64,000 nt of DNA from Breviolum minutum Mf 1.05b.01. Taxonomy: Eukaryota > Sar > Dinophyceae > Suessiales > Symbiodiniaceae. Below are positions 10,779 to 22,900 of this stretch, piece by piece. The notes beneath the pieces were generated by a model. That model searched no databases, was not told the DNA's origin, and saw only the letters and a list, made by a program, of their open reading frames with translations. Where the stretch lies: contig DF241181.1 in the NCBI GenBank assembly GCA_000507305.1, positions 26,304-90,303 of the forward strand, given 5' to 3'. The position numbers and the translations under genes were made by a program. Positions within the stretch are counted from its first letter, which is position 1. Each line of letters begins with the position of its first letter.

Positions 10779-10870
10779 GTCGGTCTCACTGGTCCACGGA
10801 CCCCGAAAAAACCTGAGTATCAAATTAAATAGCTCTAGCAACTTACTTAGGAGTCCGTTGGTAAGGTCCC
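10779..10870 (-). mobile_element. family P element copy
   Basis: The reverse complement matches 36477: GGACCTTACCAACGGACTCC, TAAGTAAGTTGCTAG and GATACTCAGGTTTT. Confidence 0.66.
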
Positions 10871-10896
10871 ATTCAAGTTTTGATGGACAAAAACAG

Positions 10897-10975
10897 GTTC
10901 CGGAAGAGTTGGAAAAAGATGAAATTTGGGATTGGATGTTTGAAATCACCTGGGATATTTGGCAATTCTTTGCAG
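10897..10975 (+). CDS. exon-like segment rich in Glu and Trp
   Basis: After AAAACAG^G one frame reads VPEELEKDEIWDWMFEITWD then IWQFFA. A short hairpin (family C) starts a few bases after the apparent end. Same strand as 10537 and 11520, so the three may belong to one unrecognised gene. Confidence 0.3.
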
Positions 10976-11248
10976 GGAAACACCCCCGAAAACTTACGGA
11001 TGGAACCCAAAAATGGTGATGATTATGATTTTCAGGTTCCATGCATTTTGGTACACATCCGAGGCTTATTGTTTTATAATGATTATATATATATATATTG
11101 TTTTAAGGATGTCTTATTGTTTTAATGATTATTAACCAGGGATTGTCAAACTGCACTGTGGTGAAAGTAGATTGCTATCGAGTCCCAAAAGGTGGAATTT
11201 GTAAAAAGCCATGATGAACCCAGACTAATGGGAGTGGCTATAGCCATC

Positions 11249-11349
11249 TGGGTGTTTCCAAAAATAGGGGTACCCCAAAATGGATGGTTTAGAATGGAAA
11301 ACCCTATTGAAATGGATGATTTGGGGGTACCCCTATTTTCGGAAACAGC
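11249..11349 (+). mobile_element. palindromic family F copy
   Basis: GGTGTTTCCAAAAATAGGGG, TACCCCAAAATGGATGG; right arm GGGGGTACCCCTATTTTCGG. Long near-perfect inverted repeat. Confidence 0.82.
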
Positions 11350-11519
11350 CATCTACTGTCCAGGTGGTTTATGAAGATCGTTAAGATCCCCCAGCCTGGT
11401 GGAAACAAAAGTTACACAACCCAAGAATGTCACTCAACAATTTCCAATTTCATGGGAGACTCCTTTTTGCAGAGCGGCATTTTTTGTTTCCATTTGGTCC
11501 CATTCCTCCAAATTCCAAG

Positions 11520-11604
11520 GTGTAGTGGTGAGGTGGTGGTTTCAATTGAGAAACTTCAGGAAAGAACAGGTCTGTTAGAAAAAAAAGTGCCAATACAAAG
11601 TTAA
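11520..11604 (+). CDS. possible terminal exon
   Basis: After ATTCCAAG one frame gives CSGEVVVSIEKLQERTGLLE then KKVPIQS and TAA at 11602. It looks like a coiled-coil or helical end. Homology unknown. Confidence 0.25.
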
Positions 11605-11819
11605 GTTGCACCTGTCATAATTGCATCTTGGGAATGGGTTCAATGTACAAATGCAGCTGTTTATAGCTATATTTATACACTGGGATATAGAGTTGCACAC
11701 CCCTTTTGGTCAACTAGGAGGTTAATTCACATGTTGAAGAACAAAGAGCGGGAGGGGATAGGGAGGTGTAAAGTGTACAAAATGGGGTTGCCCTGTTAAA
11801 AATTAGGAGTTTGCAATCT

Positions 11820-11946
11820 TACCCACCTGAAGTTTAACAGTTCGCCCCCGAAAGGTCACCAAAACCGTAATAGGAAAGGCATGTCGTCTTCCAGTCCCAC
11901 CACCATTTTTTCAGGGGCAAACTCGCTGTGAAACTTCGGCGGGGTA
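11820..11946 (+). mobile_element. MITE-like family D copy
   Basis: TACCCACCTGAAGTTTAACA, TTCGCCCC; right arm GGGGCAAACTCGC and GAAACTTCGGCGGGGTA. Confidence 0.68.
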
Positions 11947-12289
11947 GATTGGCCAAGGATGCTGTAGACAGACTGGTGAATGCCACACTTGTGGGGGTGC
12001 TCAGGACCAAGGGATGGAATGTAGATGGTTTTTGGGCCCATGGAACTCATATATGTTTCATGGGGTTTCTAAAATCACTAGGTTCTCTAGTGACTTCAAC
12101 TTAAGATACTGAAGGAGCATCACCCCCTTGGATTCACCCCAATTTTTTTGACATAGATACCAAAAGTGAAGATCTTAACAAAACAATGGTATTTCCTTTC
12201 AAACATGGGCATGTTGAGTATCCAGTATCCATGTTGAATTTTCATGGGGCGTATAGGGAGGTCAGATTCACCACCAGCTGCAACCAAAC

Positions 12290-12420
12290 ATGGATGATGT
12301 GAGACGCCACGCCCAGCCGTGCCGCCGTGCCCAGCTGGATGCCACGGGTGATGCTTTGACACGCGCTGGACGTCGGGAGTGCTTAGCGTGGATGTATGAC
12401 CTTTGGGGCCGTTTCTTTGC
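12290..12420. other. GC-rich island, coding strand unresolved
   Basis: About 60% GC between AT-rich flanks. Plus reads RRHAQPCRRAQLDATGDALT; minus reads ACQSITRGIQLGTAARLGVA, which looks more like a folded protein. Neither is recognised. An exon of unknown direction, or a remnant. Confidence 0.3.
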
Positions 12421-12427
12421 ACCCGAA

Positions 12428-12523
12428 CCTAGGGGGTGGCAACTTAACCCTGAACCTTGGGGAAATGATCCAATTTGACGGTTGCATATGTTTCTAAGTG
12501 GGTTGGGGAAAAACCACCAACTA
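12428..12523 (+). mobile_element. family E element copy
   Basis: CTAGGGGGTGGCAACT, AACCTTGGGGAAATGATCCA, AAAAACCACCAACTA. Confidence 0.74.
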
Positions 12524-12734
12524 TAGCCCTTTTTTTGGGGGGGGCAGTTCTGTGGAAGTTGTTGGATCTACTACCCAACTCAGAATTCCAGTGGCATTCA
12601 TGAAGGTTTAGTACGTTTCGTTCGGGATTCCCGGTCGCCTAAAAAATGTTTCAAGTCATCCTGGTGGTGACGATTGAATCCTGGGTGCGGGGTGAATCCA
12701 AGGAAATTGTAAATGGCTGGTATGTTGCAACTTT

Positions 12735-12838
12735 AATCCCCCCACAAAACCAACATGTCAATGGAAAATCACCATTTTCATAGGAGATACATCTTCAAAT
12801 GGTTGTTTTTTTCCATTGTCATGTTAGTTTTCCGGGGT
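12735..12838 (+). mobile_element. family B/C-type hairpin
   Basis: CCCCACAAAACCAACATGTC and CATGTTAGTTTTCCGGGG pair; the core ATGGAAAATCACC is as in family B. Confidence 0.7.
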
Positions 12839-12936
12839 TTTGGATGTCCCTACTATAAGCCCGTTTTTTTCTCTGTCTTTTGGATCACCACTGATTATTA
12901 TGACCACCGACTAAAGGGATCATGAAAGGCAGAAGA

Positions 12937-13030
12937 CTCCCCAGAAAACTAACACCTCCCCTGGAAATCAATGGTTGGAAGATGTATTTCCTATTGAAAT
13001 GGTCCCTTTTTTGGGGGACATGTTTAATTT
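12937..13030 (+). mobile_element. diverged hairpin element, family B/C type
   Basis: CTCCCCAGAAAACTAACA, then GGTTGGAAGATGTATTTCC and a decayed right arm. Confidence 0.5.
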
Positions 13031-13934
13031 TTTCCAAGCATCTTAAGGGAATCAACGAAAAAGCACCACAGAGCCCTGCTCAGCTTCCTTTAGTGGTCTT
13101 GGTCCATTTTTATATGTGAAGTCTCTGAATGACTGCGCGGGACACCCCTAAAAACACATGTGACACAACAACTAACAGTGAGAGTTACACACTAGAGTTA
13201 CACGAAAAGGAACTTTAGAGGTCTTGAATTTTACATGTGACACCACTGAGTGGCAGGACACCCCCCTCGCACCCCTGAGATTTGCTTGTGCTACACACAT
13301 TAGTTTGCTAACTAACAAATATGACAGTTACATTAGAGGTACATTCGACATCGTTCGCAGAGAACCTAACAATTTTCAAAACGACTCCAACTCCAGGGTG
13401 GTTTAATTGTGGACGATGGGATTGAAACCCTCAAGGGGTTACCTCATGCAAAAACAGGAGGGTGGTGTTTTTTTTTCCACCCCAATTTTAGTTTCCTCGT
13501 TGTGTAGCCTCCAAAGGGTTTTAAACAAAATACGCACATAGAAGCAAACCCAGAATGATGAAATTCTGCAGCAAAAAAAACAAGCACCTAGTTGGAATGA
13601 CGCCATCAAACACGTAAACAATACAGAAGTGAAAAAAGGCTCACTACCAATCTCAAGTTGGTTGGGATCATTGAATAGGTTGTCAGATAAACTCCTACTA
13701 ACTATGTTTTTCCATTTCCGAGTTGAGAAAAGACCATCCCAACTAGGTAAACAAAATATCCAACACAAATCTCGCTGGGATCCTTCGGGTCGATATTTGA
13801 ACCGGGGTGATTTGTTGGTCGATGGTTGAACCATGGGAATCTGTAAATGGTTGTTTTTTGGACACGACACCTATTTACAGGCTACATACAGGGTTCATTG
13901 ATCGTTTTGGTGTTTGTGTTTGTTGTCGTTATTG

Positions 13935-13961
13935 CTGTTGTTGTTGTTGTTGTTGTTGTTG
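13935..13961 (+). repeat. (GTT)n microsatellite
   Basis: Nine GTT units, followed by CCCTGTGACAG, an acceptor-like site. Confidence 0.9.
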
Positions 13962-14024
13962 TCCCTGTGACAGGGCTCCAAGGTATACATCTAGGTAATT
14001 TATATAGAAAATGACGAACACAAT

Positions 14025-14130
14025 TACTCACCCCGAAACGAACAAATCACACCTGAAAATGGATGGTTGGAAGAGGATCCTTTTGGGGCAAAAGGCTTAT
14101 TTTCAGGGGCAAAAGGCGGCTATGTCTTAG
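14025..14130 (+). mobile_element. family C-like copy
   Basis: TACTCACCCCGAAACGAACA, then CACCTGAAAATGGATGG and TTATTTTCAGGGGC. Confidence 0.62.
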
Positions 14131-14248
14131 GGAGTTAGTCCTCAAAGATGCCCTTTTTTCTTGCTCAGGATTGGATGAATTCCTATCGCTACGAGTCTAG
14201 GCGGCTGCGGTGTTTGTTTTTTTTGGTGGGGGGGGTGGAGCCTCGGTA

Positions 14249-14338
14249 TACACCCTGGAAAATTAGCATGGAACCCAAAAAAGAAGGTTTGGAAGATGAT
14301 GTTCCTTTTCATTTCGGGGTGATCTTCAGGTTCCGTAT
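14249..14338 (+). mobile_element. family C-like copy
   Basis: TACACCCTGGAAAATTAGCA, then TGGAACCC and the right arm TCAGGTTCCGT. Confidence 0.62.
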
Positions 14339-14747
14339 TGATTTTCTTTTGGAGTACCTCCATATTTTGTTTTTTAGGATTTGGCCACAGATTTGTCGTA
14401 TTTGCCTGTCGATCATATTTTTTGGACTTCAATTGCTCAACTTGGCTCGTTTTTGTTGATGTGTCTTTGTCAGGGATCATTCAACTGCCTATATATTCGG
14501 GGGAAAGTGAAGAATCGTAAATTTGAAGGATTTCCTCGAACAAATACTGCATTGCTTGGATTGGTAAAAGCATGACCCCTGCTTGTTGTTTGCATGGGGT
14601 TGTTCCTACTAGAACATTACATGGGTAGCTCGTAGCTGAGAGATCCCAGGCATGGAAAAAAACTCCGGAAAAAAAAAAAAAACTTACATGACTCTAGATG
14701 GTATATGAAATGCGAAAGTTGCAAACGATCCTATAGAAACAGAGATA

Positions 14748-14857
14748 TACTGTTGATGGTTCAGAAATCCGGCAATCACCAGTTGAGGTTGGTAGTTTAT
14801 CCCACTTACAGGGTTTTATGCATCCCAGGTGGTGCAGGATTTCTTCCATCAACAGTA
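14748..14857 (+). mobile_element. MITE-like family A copy
   Basis: TACTGTTGATGG at the left (arm partly mutated) and TTTCTTCCATCAACAGTA at the right, core with CATCCCAGGTGGTGCAGG. Confidence 0.78.
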
Positions 14858-15405
14858 TTTCACTATTTCCGTCTATTTCCATGTTGAATTACATTAGTTC
14901 TTTTTCAGGAAACAAGAACGGGTTGCTTCAAATTGAATGGCATGTCAGTAAAGGTTTCGTGGAAGAGAAGAGGTAGGGACTGTGCCGTAGTTGAACCTAT
15001 CCTAAGAAATTGCCCTCCTTAGGAATGCCTTCTGAATAGGGACTTCTACACTTAGCATCCAAAAATCTCATGCCTCCTCCCTCACCGAACAGTTTTTCCC
15101 TACAAATTACTTTTAAATTCTTCTTGGTCAGTTGATGAAAATCACCTGAGATTTTCTTGGACTTGGCCGATGTTTTTGTTTGAAAAAAACAAGCACCAAA
15201 CCAAAAAAACATACGTACGAAGACAACGAAAAACGATCCTCGAGGATCCCCCATGTGCAACATTCCTACCTGAGGAGTGTTTGGTTTCCCGTTGAGGTCC
15301 ATCATTCCACCGTCTGAGGGGTTGACTCCGTTGCAAAGTGGCGACGAAATTTCTCATCCCAACGGGAAAAAAAAACATGGCTAGATACCAGGGAGAGGGA
15401 GTTGG

Positions 15406-15518
15406 TACCTCCGGTAAAACTAACAAGGCTAGCTGGAAATCCACCTTTTCCTAGTAGGAAATTACATCTGACATTCATGGTGGATTTTTCTTTTGCCATG
15501 TTATTTTTACCGGAGTTA
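15406..15518 (+). mobile_element. Stowaway-like MITE family B copy
   Basis: TACCTCCGGTAAAACTAACA to CCATGTTATTTTTACCGGAG. Confidence 0.75.
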
Positions 15519-15982
15519 TGATGATTTCTGTGGCACTGATCTGGTCAAGAACTCCGTGGTGGTTCGGCATAATGTGGGTGAATGTGTGAAAATTCCGATT
15601 GTTTTTCGTTTTGGCTGGTTTTTTTTAGAGCATTCCGATTAAAGGTTTTTGAATTGAGAGCCTCTCGTCGAAGCACAGGTATGAAGAGAGCACCAAAAGA
15701 AACCACCTAATGGAATTTGGAATTGGAAATTCAATTTACTTCAGGTACTTGTCATGATGTTTTGGATATTGAACCAATGTAGGGACATCCTGATCAACAA
15801 ACAAGAAACTCTGGAAAGAAACTAGAAACGAAAGATTGATGCACCACCAAAATTGGTGAACTGCTACTGCTAGTTGGACATCCTAAGACAATTGCAGTGG
15901 TTTCTCAGGTCCTTCTTCGGGGGATGTTTTCACAATTTGCGGATGGCCAAATTGTTGGGTGTGCCTCCAAATGAATGACCTT

Positions 15983-16090
15983 TACCCTCCCTGAAACTAA
16001 CATTTTCACACCTGAAACTGGGTAGTTGGAAGACGATCCTTTCCTTTTGGCATGGCCTACTAGTATTTCCCGGGACGATTTGTTAGTTTA
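15983..16090 (+). mobile_element. family C copy
   Basis: TACCCTCCCTGAAACTAACA left arm; GGAAGACGATCCTTTCC core; eroded right arm ending TTGTTAGTTTA. Confidence 0.7.
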
Positions 16091-16725
16091 GATAGTCTTA
16101 GGGGATGTAGATGTAGTTTTTCCACTAGTTTTAAAATCACAAAAGAAACTTGATCAATTGTGGTTTTGGAGTCCATCAGTTCCTTAGTCTTTGTACGTCT
16201 TCATAACATGTGCATGTTAAGTTTCCAATGATGTGTTGTCAGATATATTAGCAGTTGGATATTGAAAAGAATGGATGTTTGATATGTCCATTTTTTTGGC
16301 TGTACCTAGTGCCTATTGTTTGTCTATCAGAAAAAACCATAGATAAATCTGCAAGTAGATATTCCATGCATGGAAGATACGGGCAGGGGAAAACATTATT
16401 TATTCATATCTATTCATGGAATGTATAAACTTGTTGAGCACCCTCATCATAATTTTGCGTTTATTATTTCAACAACCAGATGAATGGGTCGTGAGTAGAA
16501 CATGGTAGCACTTTTTTTTTGGGTCATGATTCTTGATGGGCGGTCCACCTAGATTTAGCATGTCTACAAAAAGGTTTGGTGCGACCTCCAGATAGACCTT
16601 ACAATTTATAACATTAGTTGAGAAGTTGTTACATCAATTCTATGAAATGGACATGTGATTGTACACCAACTTCTTATACAAGTGAGATAATCGGATTTGT
16701 TGGGAAGCCCTTCCTGAGACCCTCT
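16091..16725. other. AT-rich stretch with nothing recognised
   Basis: No inverted-repeat element, no GC-rich island and no convincing open frame. Probably intergenic or 5' to the SnoaL-like gene. Confidence 0.6.
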
Positions 16726-16802
16726 TGACTCTTTCCCCGTTGATGTCTACTTGTTTAGCATCTTTGTTTGCCACGAGCCATTTCCTTTCAAGCTTGCAAA
16801 AG

Positions 16803-16913
16803 ATGCCTGGCGACGTTGCAAGTCTTACTAGGGATCATGCCATTGATTGGGTGAATCGCTATGGAAAAGCCTGGCAAGAGCAAAGCGTGCAAGGAATCCT
16901 GGATCTTTTTACG
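16803..16913 (+). CDS. SnoaL-like gene exon 1
   Basis: 37 codons from ATG to LDLFT. Reading on without splicing gives GAG CCT TAG at once, so a splice is required. The best junction is ACG^GAGCCT, a GA donor, because the exon 2 sequence continues the motif as LFT-EDGEYVERP. Confidence 0.82.
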
Positions 16914-19900
16914 GAGCCTTAGGCTTTCAAATACCTCGGGTGTGGATATCGATGATATCGATGATTGTCTGAGTGAGTGAGTGAATCCACTTCCCCCCCA
17001 AAAAAAAAGCACATTTTTTGAGGCTTCACGTTTATGACTTTCACAATCACACCGACCCACATATTCCGTGAGGATGGTGACCTAGAAGATTAAGTAGAAA
17101 CAGGTAGTGGGCCGTTGTGAAATCCACACAACTGTTGGATTTCTTTTGCACAGAAAGTTCTGAATCAAGATCACGATTCACTTAGATTCGTTTTTAGGAG
17201 CATAGATAGCATAGTGTTTTCTTGATGGTTTTCGATTCTAGGGATTATAAATCACCATTTGCATCCATTTGCAAAGAAATCTTTGGTTATTTAATCACTG
17301 ACAATTGTTGTCCAAAGACGAAAATAAACTCTGGTGAATCAACCGATTTGGATATGTTTGGTCCAGATGGCGTAACTCTAAAGTTTTAAAGTTATTACTT
17401 ATTTTCTCAATTGGATGTCTTTGTGAAAGCCACTTTTCAACTTGTTTCAACTAAGAATCTACCTGGAAATTCCAGGAACAAAAGAAGTGGTTGTGGACCA
17501 ATCCAGTTACATGATTAATGCAAATAAATCACTTTTTTTTTGGTGAATAATGTTTTTCTTTTCTAGAATTGGATGAGGGTGAACAAAACGCGCGTTGGTC
17601 GGTGTTGCTCAGTGAATTTGAAAGATTTTCTCTTGAAACAGTCAGTACTTTTGTGGCTGACAGTGAGCTTAGCTTAAGCTTCAAGAGCACAAACAAAAAC
17701 CCTACATGGAGATGAGTGGCGGTCGCCAACCAACAAAGATGTACAAAGATGATCACTCTAGGGAATCTCGATGCAGGTACTCATTTCATATCCGGGATAT
17801 TCTGGTGGTAAAGATCGCACCGTCGGCAAATCATTTGCGAGCCATGCCAGGAATCCAAATGAACCATTTGCAATGCTCCAGGTGGTGTAACGATCAAGGA
17901 TTACGTTGTTTCCTATCCTGTGAAGTGTACTTGCTAAGGGACCAGAAACGAAGAATTTGGGATACTTTGAGATAATTTGGGTGTATATCCATGACGGCAA
18001 TACGACCCAATCATTCTGAGTCTTGGTACATCATTCATCAGATTTGCAACACATGTTTTCGCCGGAATGCTGCTCAGGAAGATGGGGAATACGTGGAAAG
18101 GCCCTATGACACAGAGAACGGCATTTACCGTGGGCATGCAGGCAACCGGGCAAAAAGCAGCTGCTGTGGAGCAGGCTTTTGTTTATGATTTCGATGTTGT
18201 TGTTGTTGTTGTTGTTGTTGTTGTGGTTGTTGTTGTTGTCGTTGGTGGTGCTGGTGCTGGTGTTCCTGTAGTATCACACCTCAGGGACTAGGGACATATG
18301 CAAGAGTAGCAAGTACTCGATCCTTGCTACAAGTACGAACTCTTTGACTTCACATGGCACCAGCACGCCATAGATTTTACAACACACCTGTGGATGCAAT
18401 CGTCATCACCAGGATTATTACATGTTAAAGCTCGGGGATCCCCCAACCTACACCTTCACTTTCTGGTGTATATAACTGGGAGGGGCAGCATTCCATAGCG
18501 TACCATCTAAGTGCCTTGTTGTAACCAGTTTTATTCCATGGATCTTCATGTAATATATTAAATAGTACCACTCCATGAAACTGCCTAGTCCATTTCCCAA
18601 AGCACAGATTTTTTTTTTCAGTCCATGGCAAAAGGTGTTTTCAGGTTCCGTTTTTTTTTGAGATACGGATTCCGATAAAAGAATTCCTTCCCACCAGGGA
18701 TAAGAGTATTGTATTAAGCAGGTTGATAAGATCTTCTTAAAACAAGGTTATTCCTTATTACATCCTGACGCCTCAATCAGTTCTATCTCATGTTTGGGTG
18801 TCCTGGTTTCCACGGTGTTTTTTTTCCCAAATAGAAAAAAGGTAGAACTAATGTGTATCCAGCTTTCAGATGATAGCAGTGTCCAGAACTTTCGGGTAAA
18901 TAGAAGTGGATTACCAGAGTATCCATGCATATATTTCTTTGGTGGATATTTATAAATGGCCCATGCCTTAAATAATTATTCCAGGGTGGTATGATACATG
19001 CTGGAATATTTTTTTTTGAATATTTTTTTTTGGAATAATTTTGGTTCAGGGGGGTATGGGGGGGTGATACCCCCCCCCTCTCAGAATCGCAGGAATATTT
19101 TCTACCACAACCCTCTATAACATATAGTACAATGAATTTAGAAGGATATAAAAGGTATAGTAAAGTTATGTAGAATTATTTCGGGCTACCCACAAATTCC
19201 TTTTACATTGTTTGCATATGTTTGCATTATCATGTTTCTCTTTAAGAGAACCCCAACATACCCCTGGAGCATACCCCAGGCCTTCCCACACCCCCATATG
19301 AAAGGAATTCCTTCATAAACTGTTGCTTCTGGGTCTGGGGTATGTTCCAGGGGTATGTTGGAAAATTCTTAGATTCTCCCCAAATCACCAATTGCCTTGT
19401 GACTAGTAAATACATGTAAAAACATGTGGGATCAAAAAGAAACAAAAATCATGGGCTGGCGGGTTCGTTCGATTTGACTCCCCGTGTGTGGGGAAGCTTG
19501 GGTTTTGGATCGAGTTTTTTGACTTGACCCCGTGAGATTCGCATCCATGGCGGACTCTCCTCCACCAGATCCTCCAACACCCCTTTTGCAGTATCTGGCA
19601 TCTGGCATCCCCAATCACGATGGAATATTTTCCCAAAAGCAGACCCGATGGCTACTAGATCCAGCCAACCTCTATAAAACAAGTTTTCCATTTGGATACG
19701 CTTTTCCTCTTTTTCCTATCTTTTGCACCTTGAAAATCTTGATAGTGATTCCACCAGCACCTGACATCAACAAAACTGGTGGAATATTTGCAAAAAAACA
19801 CCACTACCAGACCAATGGCCACCACATCGAACCAATCTATTTGTTTACCCTTTTCCTATCCTTTTCCATTTTTCCCATTCTTTTCCAGTCTTTTTCACCT

Positions 19901-22900
19901 TTCCCCTAAGGGAAAACATGTTAATTATTCTGCTAGTATCTGACATCCCCGATCACGATGGAATATTTTCCCAAAAGCAGACCCGATGGCTACTAGATCC
20001 AGCCAACTTCAATAAAACAAACTTTCCATTTGGATATCCTGTTCCTTTGTTTTCCTTTCTTTTCCACCTTGAAAATCTTGATAATTATTCTGCTAGTACC
20101 TGACATCAACAAAACTGGTGGATTATTTGCAACAAAAAACACCACACCAGACCAAGGCCACCACATCGAACCAATCTATTTGTTTATATGGATACCCTTT
20201 TCCATCCTTTTCCATTCTTTTCCATACTTTTTCACCTTTCCTCTTATCTGACATCCCCAATCACGATGGAATAGTTTCCCAAAAACCCTCTGACCCGATG
20301 GCTACTAGATGTCGGGAATGTGGGTGGCGCCGCTCAGCCTCTAAGCCTCTATTCTCAGCGCAATCCTCTAAGCCTCTAAGCCTTTGGAAGGTTTTCCATT
20401 AGGTGAGCTTGACAGCAGCAATCCTGTCCACGCCTCAAATCCTCAATCCCCAAGTGAAATATATATATATATTCATATATTTGTATATATTTGTATTTGA
20501 ATATAAATATATATAATTAGTTTAATCCTGAGATCCAAGGGTAAAAGCGGTAGAATGAACACACCTTGTCCTAGCCTCATTCACATATCTACAATGGAGG
20601 CACGAAACTAAAACCAGGAACCAGGACCTTCATGTAGAAATAAGTCTTGAAAACATGGTTACGATTAACGAATCACACTTCACCACAAAAAAAGGCAACT
20701 GGCTTGGAAAGTACTGGCTGTGTGATATCGTGTGATCATTTTTGATCCCTCCTTAACCCTCCAAGGAACCTCCTTCATTGGTGGAATAATTTCTTTTTTC
20801 TTTTTGAATTCAGCATGGTTTTTGATCATGCCTTTTTGATGTGACGGGTATCCAGAATACTTATTAATTATTCCAGGGTATGTTGACAGGGGGGGCCCCT
20901 TAAGGCATGGCCCATATTTATAATAAATGTTAGATGAATATACCATATCTGGATCCTATGGGCCCTATGGGGTTAGCTATGATGATACATGATATAGTTA
21001 GAAGGAAAACTGCATTAAAAGCAAACCAACTCAGCAGGATGAGTCATGGGTTAAAAGTCTCCACATGGCAGCGTTGAAACGAAGGCATCGCCAATTACTG
21101 GATCACTCATATCCAAGCACGTGAGCGCCATGTGCACTTCACACATCACAGCGAGGACTTTTTAAACCGAACCGAAAAACCCGGGGTGCAAATGATGGGC
21201 TGAGATTTTCTTGGGGAGACAAATTTGAGGTGGAAGAAGAACCCCTCCAAAAGTTGGAATCCTTGTTTTTTTCCCTGAAGAAAATTGTAATATCCAAAGA
21301 GATCTCAGCAAAATTGGTAGGTTCCTATTGAAACATCAATAAATATCAATAATTTGATGGTTTTTCTTTGGGAGGGGGTTCTCCCAAATTTTTGAGGCGC
21401 CTGTTTTTCAAGCGATGAGGCTCAAGCCATCACAGAGGTTGGTCTAAGGTCCAATCGTTGGGTGGGGAAGTCTTTCAACAAGTACCCAAATGAAGGCAAA
21501 TATACCATACCTTGGGCAGACCTGGGAATGTGAATTTTGAGGTGAATATTCATGCGGATGAACTTTCATGTTTTACACGACTGAACCACATTCAAGATAT
21601 GTTTATATAATGGGACCTTCCAAAATATTTCTTGAACATTTGGGATATTTGTCACGTACACAATCCCCTGCACTCAATGTATGGTATATTTACTTACATT
21701 CGGCTATTTTTTTTAATGGCAAATGTAGGTGCTGTAAATATTCCATACCTTGAGCATCTGGGAATTATGTATGAAACCTGGCATAACTCGGTAGGACATG
21801 GTGCTTGACGCCGAGAAAGGGACCTGCATGGCCAAGTGGGAAGCTCGCTTTGATGTTCGACCCGCTCCGGAGAAGCCCTGGAAGACGGTCACCGGCCGGA
21901 GAATGGTGGGTGGTGGCAGTGAGAGGAGTTATTTACACCTGAAAATTAACAGCGGGTTCAGCTAAAGATCATCCAATTGAAAAGAAAAATCATCTGAACC
22001 AAACTAACCAAACCTCATCAAACCTCCATTTTTGGGTGCCGTGTTAGCTTTCCAGGGTGCTATATACTCTCCAAACTCAACGCTCAGTTTCACGTTCACT
22101 CCCTGACACAGAGGCGATGACATAGCCTTTTCTCCTTAGATTTGTTTTTGGTAGATTCTCCTCTTTCTGGTGAAGGCAGCTAGGATTCCCATCTGAACCA
22201 TCTGAACCAGATGACTTCACAATGACATCTTCATGTCTTGGAGCTCCTGATGGACCATGGGAAATGCACTAATATATGACACCGGTAAAGGGCCGCACCT
22301 TACATCACGATACTTTGACTTGTGTACTAACTAGCTGAGCTCAAAATGGAAATTATTGTCATGTGCCAATACGTGATGCATGATTCAAAATCGTTCATGT
22401 ACTGAGCCACTCAGATTCTGCCAAGCATCTTTGACACCAATTTGTGGAACAAAAACACGTGTTCGAAAGGTTCGATCCCCTGAGACAAGGTTTCATTTGG
22501 ATCCCATGTGATCGCCGTATCTCTGAACCATCAACCAATCATACCTTCCGTGGGAGGTTCAAAATGTTTTTGTTTGCCTTGGGCTCCGATGGTTAGAAAA
22601 GGACAATCATCCAAAGGTTTTCACCAACGTGTGGTAGGCATGGATATGTTTATTAGTATAGATTACATATCAATATGCACCCGAATATTTAAATGGATAC
22701 TTTACATCTAATACACATATATGATATCATAATAATTCAACATATACATTACATATATATATATATGTTTATATACACATGTATCATACAAATCCATACA
22801 CCAGCAGCTGTGAAAAAACAAAACCTCTCCACACTCACCCATTCTTTGGGTATCAGTCATTTCCAACGTCATCCAAAAGGCGTCGCTGAGCCAGGTCCAA

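Noticed and set aside
19532-20251. Repeated small frames in the tandem repeat region
   Set aside because: They follow the repeat unit, change frame between copies and end in the T/C-rich tail; no coding constraint visible.
22462-22485. GGTTCGATCCC resembling a tRNA T-arm
   Set aside because: The stem does not pair well, and no matching D-arm, anticodon stem or acceptor stem is found around it.
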